DNA from: Buttiauxella sp049686335
GTDB taxonomy: Bacteria > Pseudomonadota > Gammaproteobacteria > Enterobacterales > Enterobacteriaceae
Direction of reading: 5' to 3'
NCBI RefSeq assembly: GCF_049686335.1
Contig: NZ_JBAVHX010000033.1
Coordinates: 1-64,000, forward strand
Length of the DNA: 64,000 nucleotides
A model generated the notes under the pieces. It ran no database searches, was not told the DNA's origin, and saw only the letters and a program-made list of their open reading frames with translations. Position numbers and translations under genes: made by a program. Shown piece by piece: positions 27,374 to 34,273 of the stretch (positions are counted from its first letter, which is position 1; every line of letters starts with the position of its first letter).

Positions 27374-28126
27374 TTACTCACCACCAGGTGCCGTGCCGCC
27401 AAAACGACGCTCTCGATTTGCAAAAGCATGTAGTGCACCTTCAAAGTCTTGTTCATCGAAATCAGGCCAAAGAACATCTGTGAAATAAAGTTCTGCATAG
27501 GCAATCTGCCAAATCAGAAAGTTACTGATACGATGCTCTCCCCCTGTCCTAATTACTAAATCTACGGGAGCCAGTTCATTCATGCAGATCTGCTGACTCA
27601 GCATCTCTTCATCAATCTGGTCTGGACGCAATAAGCCTTCCTGTACCTGTTCGGCAAGATGCCGCACTCCCTGAATAATATCCCAACGTCCACCATAATT
27701 CGCGGCGATGTTGAGAGTCAAACCGGTATTGGTACTAGTTAGAGCTTCGGCTTTGTTAATACGTTCTTGCAGGCGAGCATTGAATCGACTGGTATCGCCA
27801 ATAATTCGTAGACGGACATTGTGACGATGTAAACTTTTGACTTCACTGTCTAAAGCCCACACAAATAATTCCATCAACGCGCTGACTTCTTGAGCCGGGC
27901 GATTCCAGTTTTCACTACTGAAGGCATAAAGTGTAAGCGCATCAATACCGTTATTCGCTGCAAAACTCACAGCCCGGCGTACAGATTTCGCACCCGCTTT
28001 ATGGCCAGAAATCCTCATCTTCCCCTGTCGTTTAGCCCAACGTCCATTGCCGTCCATAATGATGGCAACATGACGAGCGCCATGGTCAGATTGTGATTCG
28101 CTTAATTGTTGGTTTGCAGACAACAT
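27374..28126 (-). CDS. uppS: Undecaprenyl diphosphate synthase
   Basis: UppS (IspU) extends FPP with eight cis isoprene units to make the C55 lipid carrier for peptidoglycan and O-antigen. The 250-aa protein (E. coli 253) has the MDGNGRWAK catalytic/diphosphate-binding motif near residue 26 and the C-terminal RTGGEHRISNFL motif. It is slightly shorter at the C-terminus than E. coli. It heads uppS-cdsA-rseP, behind a terminator that follows dxr. Confidence 0.98.
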   Translation of the reverse strand: MLSANQQLSESQSDHGARHVAIIMDGNGRWAKRQGKMRISGHKAGAKSVRRAVSFAANNGIDALTLYAFSSENWNRPAQEVSALMELFVWALDSEVKSLHRHNVRLRIIGDTSRFNARLQERINKAEALTSTNTGLTLNIAANYGGRWDIIQGVRHLAEQVQEGLLRPDQIDEEMLSQQICMNELAPVDLVIRTGGEHRISNFLIWQIAYAELYFTDVLWPDFDEQDFEGALHAFANRERRFGGTAPGGE

Positions 28127-28185
28127 AAGACGTAATTATTCCCAGATAAGGACTAAGCGGTACTCAGAATGATTTCAGCTTTTAC

Positions 28186-28213
28186 ATAAAAAAGCCGTGC
28201 TATAACACGGCTT
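28186..28213 (-). terminator. Rho-independent terminator after dxr
   Basis: On the minus strand the 8-bp stem AAGCCGTG / CACGGCTT with a 6-nt loop is followed by TTTTTT. It lies about 100 nt after dxr and 60 nt before uppS, so uppS probably has its own promoter in 28127-28185; I could not identify it. Confidence 0.88.
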
Positions 28214-28312
28214 ACCTATCATTCAGTCAGAAATTCTCGACCAAAAGATGGCGCAGACTATATCACTGAAGCACAGAGCTAACAAATGGAGGTACATCGG
28301 CTGAATAAATAA

Positions 28313-29512
28313 TCATCGGGACGCGATTCGTGTCACCAGATTTCGGGCAACATCACGCGCTTTTGCATCCACGGCAATCACATCCTCAACGCTCTTCGGT
28401 TCTGTTAAATCAACACTTTCCAATACTGCTCGATTCAGGGAAGCAATCTCTGTGAATCGCAGTTGTTCGCGTAAGAAGGCTTCAACAACCACCTCATTTG
28501 CCGCATTCAGCACCGTCGTTGCGGCCTGCCCCTGCTCAAATGCATCCATTGCTAATTTCAGACAAGGATAGCGGTCATAGTCTGGTTCCATAAACGTGAA
28601 AGTGCCAATTTTACAAAAATCGAGCGGCTCAACACCTGATGCTACACGCTCCGGAAACGCCATTGCGTGTGCGATTGGCGTGCGCATATCTGGTGCGCCT
28701 AACTGTGCCAGCACGCTGCCATCGCGATAGCGAACCATCGAATGGATAACCGACTGCGGATGTATCAGGACTTCCATTTGCTTAGCTGAAGCATTGAATA
28801 GCCAGCGAGCTTCAATATATTCGAGACCTTTATTCATCATAGTGGCTGAATCGACAGATATTTTACGTCCCATCGACCAGTTCGGATGGCTACAGGCCTG
28901 ATCTGGCGTCATCGCAGCCAGGTCACCTAATGCAGTCTCACGAAAAGGGCCACCTGACCCAGTAAGAATAATGGATGAAACACCATTGCTCTCAAGTTCA
29001 GCGTACCCGAGGTTCTGTTGGATTGGTTCCGGTAAACTCTGAAAAATTGCGTTATGTTCACTGTCGATTGGCAACAGCTGAGCTTTACTAAGCTGCACCG
29101 CGTCCATAAACAGACGCCCGCAAGTAACTAACGACTCTTTATTGGCCAGCAGAACCTGCTTACCCGCAGCAATGGCTGCCAGCGTCGGCAACAGCCCTGC
29201 AGCCCCAACAATGGCGGCCATAACCTGATCAACTTCATCCAGCGCAGCCATTTCGCAAGCCGCTTGCTGGCCTGCCAGGACTTCGGTGCGACTCCCCTGC
29301 TCTTTGAGGAGACGTCGTAACTCACCGGCAGACTTCTCATCATCCATCACGGCCCATCGTGGCTGGAACTCCAGACATTGCTCAGCCATTCGCGCGACAT
29401 TTTTCCCAGCAACCAATGCCGTGATGGAAAAGTGCTCAGGATTATGACGAACAACGCTAAGGGTACTGGTACCGATAGATCCGGTAGAGCCAAGAATGGT
29501 CAATTGCTTCAT
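28313..29512 (-). CDS. dxr: 1-deoxy-D-xylulose 5-phosphate reductoisomerase
   Basis: Dxr (IspC) converts DXP to 2-C-methyl-D-erythritol 4-phosphate with NADPH, the first committed MEP-pathway step and the target of fosmidomycin. The 399-aa protein (E. coli 398) has the GSTGSIG nucleotide-binding loop at residues 8-14, the metal-binding LPIDSEHNAIFQ motif (about 150) and the SGGPFRE loop. It supplies isoprenoid precursors to the neighbouring uppS. Confidence 0.98.
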   Translation of the reverse strand: MKQLTILGSTGSIGTSTLSVVRHNPEHFSITALVAGKNVARMAEQCLEFQPRWAVMDDEKSAGELRRLLKEQGSRTEVLAGQQAACEMAALDEVDQVMAAIVGAAGLLPTLAAIAAGKQVLLANKESLVTCGRLFMDAVQLSKAQLLPIDSEHNAIFQSLPEPIQQNLGYAELESNGVSSIILTGSGGPFRETALGDLAAMTPDQACSHPNWSMGRKISVDSATMMNKGLEYIEARWLFNASAKQMEVLIHPQSVIHSMVRYRDGSVLAQLGAPDMRTPIAHAMAFPERVASGVEPLDFCKIGTFTFMEPDYDRYPCLKLAMDAFEQGQAATTVLNAANEVVVEAFLREQLRFTEIASLNRAVLESVDLTEPKSVEDVIAVDAKARDVARNLVTRIASR

Positions 29513-29582
29513 GAGACGCTCTGGAATTTGAGTATTAATAATCAGACAAAAAGTTTGCCGTAGCCTGGCGGGTATAAAAACA

Positions 29583-29634
29583 AAACGCCGTAAACATTAA
29601 CTGCGACGTTAGCCACAGCCTGCGTACGGCGTTT
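29583..29634 (-). terminator. Candidate terminator after frr
   Basis: AAACGCCGTA (29583-29592) and TACGGCGTTT (29625-29634) are perfect 10-bp arms separated by 32 nt, and on the minus strand are followed by TTGTTTTTA. The long loop makes it weaker than a standard terminator. Confidence 0.5.
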
Positions 29635-29653
29635 GATCCGTCATATTAACGGA

Positions 29654-30211
29654 TTAGAACTGCATCAATTCAGTTTCTTTCTCAGCCAGAGCGGCATCGA
29701 CTTTCTTGATAGCAGCGTCAGTCATTTTCTGAACGTCATCCTGGGAACGACGATCGTCATCTTCGCTGATTTCTTTATCTTTCAGCAAATTTTTGACTTT
29801 GTCGTTAGCGTCACGGCGAACGTTACGTACTGCAACGCGTGCGCCTTCAGCTTCACCACGAACAACTTTGATCAGGTCTTTACGACGTTCTTCAGTCAGT
29901 GCTGGAAGTGGTACACGAATATCGCTACCTGCTGAGCTTGGGTTCAGACCGAGGTCAGAAGCCATAATGGCTTTCTCAACTGCTGGACCTAAAGAACGGT
30001 CAAACACGTTGATTTTCAGAGTACGTGAATCTTCAACCGTTACGCTTGCCAGCTGGCGAAGTGGAGTTGGCGTACCGTAGTACTCGACAACGATCCCATC
30101 CAGCAGAGCTGGAGAAGCACGGCCAGTACGGATTTTACCGATTTGATTTTTGAATGCTTCGACGCATTTTTCCATACGCACTTCGGCATCTTTTCTGATA
30201 TCGCTAATCAC
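29654..30211 (-). CDS. frr: Ribosome recycling factor
   Basis: Frr, with EF-G, splits post-termination ribosomes. The 185-aa length equals E. coli. It has a long three-helix bundle (about 1-30 and 105-185) and a small beta domain (31-104). The start is GTG at 30211, with AAGGA 9 nt upstream; E. coli frr also starts with GTG, and the in-frame extension to 30250 lacks homology. The gap to pyrH is 172 nt; no promoter in it was convincing to me. Confidence 0.98.
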   Translation of the reverse strand: MISDIRKDAEVRMEKCVEAFKNQIGKIRTGRASPALLDGIVVEYYGTPTPLRQLASVTVEDSRTLKINVFDRSLGPAVEKAIMASDLGLNPSSAGSDIRVPLPALTEERRKDLIKVVRGEAEGARVAVRNVRRDANDKVKNLLKDKEISEDDDRRSQDDVQKMTDAAIKKVDAALAEKETELMQF

Positions 30212-30383
30212 GTTACGAATCCTTGAAAACTGGTTTAGGGCAGACCACACTTCACGCCGCGATGCAGACGCTGCGAGCTAAGTATAGCCCTGTTTATTCA
30301 TGGCGCCCGTTCGGGTTGCCTGTTACTCAAACTGTTCAGAGTATTTGAAACTGAATATTACCCTGATTAAGCATCGACTGAAA

Positions 30384-31109
30384 TTAATCAGTGATTAATG
30401 TGCCTTCTTTTTCACCCATAACAACACGACGCAATGCACCAGGCTTGTTCATGTTGAACACACGAATTGGTAATTTGTGGTCGCGAGCCAGGGTAAATGC
30501 TGCCAGATCCATCACTTTCAGCTCTTTATCCAGCACTTCGGTGTAGGTCAGTTGCTCATAAAGCGTTGCAGTTGGATCTTTCACCGGATCGGCAGTAAAC
30601 ACACCATCAACTTTAGTCGCTTTTAATACGACATCGGCTTCGATTTCGATACCACGCAGGCAAGCTGCAGAATCGGTGGTAAAGAATGGATTACCGGTAC
30701 CGGCAGCCAGGATAACTACGCGGTTATTTCGCAGCAGGCTGATAGCTTCGGCCCAGCTGTAGTTATCGCACACGCCATTCAATGGAATAGCGGACATCAG
30801 GCGAGCGTTCACATAGGCGCGATGGAGAGCATCACGCATTGCCAGGCCGTTCATGACGGTAGCCAGCATGCCCATGTGGTCGCCCACAACACGGTTCATA
30901 CCTGCTTTCGCAAGGCCTGCACCGCGGAATAAGTTGCCACCACCAATCACCACCCCGACCTGAATGCCCAATTCAACCAGCTCTTTAATTTCCTGAGCCA
31001 TACGATCAAGGATGCTTGCATCAATACCGAAGCCTTCGGTACCTTGCAGAGCTTCGCCGCTTAGCTTGAGCAGAATGCGTTTGTAGACAGGTTTTGCATT
31101 GGTAGCCAT
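30384..31109 (-). CDS. pyrH: UMP kinase
   Basis: PyrH phosphorylates UMP to UDP in the cytoplasm. It belongs to the amino-acid-kinase fold and is typically activated by GTP and inhibited by UTP. The 241-aa length equals E. coli. The N-terminus has KLSGEALQG and the phosphate-binding GGGNLFRG motif. It follows tsf by 142 nt, an interval with the tsf terminator. Confidence 0.98.
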   Translation of the reverse strand: MATNAKPVYKRILLKLSGEALQGTEGFGIDASILDRMAQEIKELVELGIQVGVVIGGGNLFRGAGLAKAGMNRVVGDHMGMLATVMNGLAMRDALHRAYVNARLMSAIPLNGVCDNYSWAEAISLLRNNRVVILAAGTGNPFFTTDSAACLRGIEIEADVVLKATKVDGVFTADPVKDPTATLYEQLTYTEVLDKELKVMDLAAFTLARDHKLPIRVFNMNKPGALRRVVMGEKEGTLITD

Positions 31110-31221
31110 GATTCTTTCCTGGGAACAGTCAACGAATGGGGATGGTTAATTCAGGCGACATAGTGTCGCATATCAGCAAGATCTGTATCAGAGCAGACTG
31201 ATTTTTAAAGCCAGATATAAG

Positions 31222-31243
31222 GGAGCCGCCAATTGGCGGCTCC
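31222..31243 (-). terminator. Hairpin terminator after tsf
   Basis: A perfect 9-bp GC-rich stem (GGAGCCGCC / GGCGGCTCC) with an AATT loop begins 9 nt after the tsf stop on the minus strand. The U-tract is poor on this strand (CTTATAT). Confidence 0.7.
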
Positions 31244-31251
31244 TTTAAAAA

Positions 31252-32103
31252 TTAAGACTGCTTGGACATTGCAGCAACTTCTGCTGCGAAGTCAGTCTCA
31301 ACTTTCTGGATGCCTTCGCCCACTTCAAAGCGGATGAAGCCAGTCACGTCAGCATTGTGCTCTTTCAGCAGCTGAGCAACAGTTTTGCTTGGGTCGATTA
31401 CGAAAGGCTGGCCAGTCAGAGAAACTTCACCGGTGAATTTCTTCATGCGGCCTTCAACCATTTTCTCTGCGATTTCTTTCGGCTTACCAGACTGCATAGC
31501 GATGTCCAGCTGAACCTGGTACTCTTTCTCAACAACTTCAGCAGACACGTCTTCTGGCTTAACGAATTCTGGCTTGCTTGCAGCAACGTGCATAGCGATT
31601 TGCTTAACAAGTTCTTCGTCAGCGCCTTTCGCAGCAACAACAACACCGATGCGAGCACCGTGCAGGTAGCTACCCAGAACATCGCCTTCCAGAATAGCAA
31701 CACGACGAATGTTGATGTTCTCACCGATTTTAGCAACCAGTGCAACACGCTCTTCTTCGAACTGTGCTTTCAGTACTTCGATGTCAGTCACTTTGCCTGC
31801 AGCAGCAGCTTCCAGCACTTTGTCAGCAAATGCCTGGAAACCACCATCTTTAGCAACGAAGTCAGTCTGGCAGTTAACTTCCAGAATCACAGCATAGCCA
31901 TCAGCAATCTTAGTTTTGATCACGCCGTCAGCAGCTACGTTGCCTGCTTTCTTAGCTGCTTTGATCGCACCAGATTTACGCATGTTTTCGATTGCCAGCT
32001 CGATGTCGCCATTAGCTTCAGTCAGTGCTTTTTTGCAATCCATCATGCCTGCGCCAGTACGCTCACGCAGTTCTTTTACCAGAGCAGCAGTAATATCAGC
32101 CAT
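31252..32103 (-). CDS. tsf: Elongation factor Ts
   Basis: EF-Ts regenerates EF-Tu-GTP by nucleotide exchange. The 283-aa length equals E. coli. The N-terminal UBA-like domain (1-about 55), the TDFVAKD motif (residues about 80-86) that inserts into EF-Tu, the core subdomains and the coiled coil are present. It is cotranscribed with rpsB; the 276-nt spacer contains an ERIC element and a strong hairpin. Confidence 0.99.
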   Translation of the reverse strand: MADITAALVKELRERTGAGMMDCKKALTEANGDIELAIENMRKSGAIKAAKKAGNVAADGVIKTKIADGYAVILEVNCQTDFVAKDGGFQAFADKVLEAAAAGKVTDIEVLKAQFEEERVALVAKIGENINIRRVAILEGDVLGSYLHGARIGVVVAAKGADEELVKQIAMHVAASKPEFVKPEDVSAEVVEKEYQVQLDIAMQSGKPKEIAEKMVEGRMKKFTGEVSLTGQPFVIDPSKTVAQLLKEHNADVTGFIRFEVGEGIQKVETDFAAEVAAMSKQS

Positions 32104-32170
32104 TCTAAAATCCTCGGTTATCTCGTAGAGAGAGATAAGCCCTGGTCCACGGAACAGACGAACCCTGGCT

Positions 32171-32202
32171 CAAAATAAAAAGGGGGCCTGTGCAGGCCCC
32201 CT
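32171..32202 (-). terminator. Intraoperonic rpsB-tsf terminator/attenuator
   Basis: On the minus strand a perfect 10-bp stem AGGGGGCCTG / CAGGCCCCCT with a 2-nt loop is followed by TTTTTATTTT. In E. coli a partial terminator in the same spacer lowers tsf expression relative to rpsB; the same role is inferred here. Confidence 0.85.
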
Positions 32203-32217
32203 AACCAAACTATTCAA

Positions 32218-32343
32218 TATACCCGTTATCTTTCAAGCCACAGGGGCGTTGGCTGTGCTCACTCACCCAGTCACTTACCTAAGTAAGCTCCTGGGGATTC
32301 TTGAGCTTGCCGCCTGGCTGCAACTCGAAATCTAAAGGGTATA
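32218..32343 (-). repeat. ERIC element (copy 1) in the rpsB-tsf spacer
   Basis: About 126 bp with the ERIC core (complement of the ERIC2 sequence AAGTAAGTGACTGGG, and AAGCTCCTGGGGATTC) and termini TATACCCGTTAT ... AGGGTATA. It is inverted relative to the other four copies. It lies downstream of rpsB and upstream of the attenuator, so it is transcribed in the rpsB-tsf mRNA. Confidence 0.92.
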
Positions 32344-32379
32344 CTTGGTTAATAAGAGCTCAAATAAGAGCGAACCTTA

Positions 32380-33105
32380 TTATTCAGCTTCTACGAAGCT
32401 TTCTTCTGCCTGAGAAGCCAGATCCTGAGAACGGCCTTCACGTACGGTAGCAGCTACAGCACCCAGGTACAGGGTTACAGCACGGATTGCATCGTCGTTA
32501 CCAGGGATAACGAAATCAACGCCATCTGGATCAGAGTTAGTATCAACGATAGAGAATACTGGGATACCCAGGTTGTTCGCTTCTTTGATTGCAATGTGTT
32601 CGTGATCAGCGTCGATTACAAACAGAGCATCCGGCAGACCGCCCATATCTTTGATACCGCCCAGGCTGTTTTCTAACTTCTCCAGCTCACGGGTACGCAT
32701 CAGTGCTTCTTTTTTGGTCAGCTTGTCGAAGGTACCGTCTTGGGACTGGATTTCCAGATCTTTCAGACGTTTGATGGACTGACGAACAGTTTTCCAGTTA
32801 GTCAGCATGCCGCCCAACCAGCGATGGTTCACGAAGAACTGATCGCAGCTCAGAGCAGCGTCTTTTACTGGTTCGCTTGCTGCGCGCTTAGTACCAACGA
32901 AAAGGATTTTACCTTTACGAGAAGAGATCTTGCTCAGTTCAGCCAAAGCTTCGTTGAACATAGGTACAGTTTTTTCAAGGTTGATGATGTGAACTTTGTT
33001 ACGAGCGCCGAAGATGAAAGGCTTCATTTTCGGGTTCCAGTAACGGGTTTGGTGACCGAAGTGAACACCAGCCTTGAGCATGTCGCGCATGGAAACAGTT
33101 GCCAT
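32380..33105 (-). CDS. rpsB: 30S ribosomal protein S2
   Basis: S2 is a late-assembly protein of the small subunit and helps bind S1. The 241-aa length equals E. coli. The conserved N-terminus (MRDMLKAGVHFGHQTRYWNP) and coiled-coil hairpin (about 105-155) are present. AGAGG precedes the ATG. Expression is probably autoregulated by S2 at the leader, as in E. coli. Confidence 0.99.
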   Translation of the reverse strand: MATVSMRDMLKAGVHFGHQTRYWNPKMKPFIFGARNKVHIINLEKTVPMFNEALAELSKISSRKGKILFVGTKRAASEPVKDAALSCDQFFVNHRWLGGMLTNWKTVRQSIKRLKDLEIQSQDGTFDKLTKKEALMRTRELEKLENSLGGIKDMGGLPDALFVIDADHEHIAIKEANNLGIPVFSIVDTNSDPDGVDFVIPGNDDAIRAVTLYLGAVAATVREGRSQDLASQAEESFVEAE

Positions 33106-33258
33106 GTTTAAAACCTCTATAAAGTAAATTGGGGTTAAGCCTCCACGTATCCCATATTACCGACCCCAAAGGGCACCCCGGAATATGTGTCGATACGTGT
33201 GTGTTATTTACACAAAGTGAGAGTGTTGGCTGTATCCGAAAAATCGGAATACAAGTCC
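33106..33258 (-). promoter_or_regulatory. rpsB mRNA leader (S2 autoregulatory region; t44/tff position)
   Basis: About 150 nt separate the predicted start site from the rpsB ATG. In E. coli the corresponding leader folds into a structure bound by S2 and is also recovered as the small RNA t44 (tff). Position and the TTTTAAAC-preceded start resemble E. coli; I did not fold the RNA, so the structure itself is inferred. Confidence 0.55.
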
Positions 33259-33295
33259 GGCGCGCTTTATACCATAAAACAGACCCGGACACCAA
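33256..33295 (-). promoter_or_regulatory. rpsB-tsf promoter
   Basis: On the minus strand TTGGTG (33295-33290), an 18-bp spacer, TATAAA (33271-33266) and a GCGCGCC discriminator. The GC-rich discriminator is typical of promoters under stringent (ppGpp/DksA) control. The 33296-33416 remainder of this divergent gap must hold the map promoter; I found no clear one. Confidence 0.75.
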
Positions 33296-33416
33296 TAGTT
33301 GTTCGCATAAAGCGTGCGCAATGATTCTCGATTTGGCACCGATCGCACGCCCTGATAACATTGACGTACACTTGCTCAATTATTGTCGATATTGACGACA
33401 CCTGCGGATCGAATGA

Positions 33417-34211
33417 ATGGCTATCTCAATTAAAACCCCTGAAGAAATTGCAAAAATGCGCGTCGCGGGCAGACTTGCCGCTGAAGTGCTGGAAATGATT
33501 GAACCCCACGTACAACCTGGCGTCAGCACTGGCGAGTTGGATCGTATTTGCAACGATTACATCGTTAACAATCAACAAGCTATTTCAGCGTGCCTGGGCT
33601 ACCACGGTTTCCCAAAATCCGTGTGCATCTCCATCAATGAAGTGGTCTGCCACGGCATCCCTGATGACAGTAAGATTTTGAAAGACGGTGATATCGTCAA
33701 CATCGACGTAACCGTCATTAAAGACGAATACCACGGCGACACCTCAAAAATGTTTATTGTTGGCAAACCAACAATCTTGGGTGAGCGTCTGTGCCGTGTG
33801 ACTCAAGAAAGCCTGTATTTGTCACTGCGTATGGTAAAACCAGGCATTCGTCTGCGTACCCTGGGTGCTGCCATTCAGAAGTTCGTTGAAGCGGAAGGTT
33901 TTTCTGTGGTGCGTGAGTACTGCGGACACGGTATTGGCCGCGTTTTCCACGAAGAACCACAAGTGCTGCATTATGACGCAGATGACGGCGGCGTGGTTCT
34001 GCAACCGGGCATGACTTTCACCATCGAACCCATGGTCAACTCAGGTGATTACCGCATTCGCACCATGAAAGACGGTTGGACGGTGAAAACCAAAGATCGC
34101 AGCTTGTCTGCACAATACGAGCATACTATTGTGGTGACAGATAACGGCTGTGAAATTCTCACTTTGCGTAAAGATGACACCATCCCAAGTGTGATTTCGC
34201 ATAACGAGTAA
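33417..34211 (+). CDS. map: Type I methionine aminopeptidase
   Basis: Map removes the N-terminal Met from nascent proteins with small second residues. The 264-aa length equals E. coli. Metal ligands and the catalytic His lie in VCHGIPD (His79), IDVTVIKDEYHGD (Asp97, Asp108), CGHGIGRVFHEEP (His171), TIEPM (Glu204) and YEHTIVV (Glu235). It is divergent from rpsB and followed by a terminator. Confidence 0.99.
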   Translation: MAISIKTPEEIAKMRVAGRLAAEVLEMIEPHVQPGVSTGELDRICNDYIVNNQQAISACLGYHGFPKSVCISINEVVCHGIPDDSKILKDGDIVNIDVTVIKDEYHGDTSKMFIVGKPTILGERLCRVTQESLYLSLRMVKPGIRLRTLGAAIQKFVEAEGFSVVREYCGHGIGRVFHEEPQVLHYDADDGGVVLQPGMTFTIEPMVNSGDYRIRTMKDGWTVKTKDRSLSAQYEHTIVVTDNGCEILTLRKDDTIPSVISHNE

Positions 34212-34236
34212 TTCGCCTGACGAAAGTCAGCAATCG

Positions 34237-34263
34237 AAGCCGGCCTATGCCGGCTTTTTTTAT
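34237..34263 (+). terminator. Rho-independent terminator of map
   Basis: Perfect 8-bp stem AAGCCGGC / GCCGGCTT with a CTAT loop and a run of Ts. It ends only about 10 nt before the glnD start. Confidence 0.9.
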
Positions 34264-34273
34264 GGATGGCGAC

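Noticed and set aside
31357..32178. Long plus-strand opening (273 codons) antisense to tsf
   Set aside because: It mirrors the highly conserved tsf gene, its translation is Phe/Cys/His-rich with no family resemblance, and antisense openings are common opposite strongly biased ribosomal-type codons.
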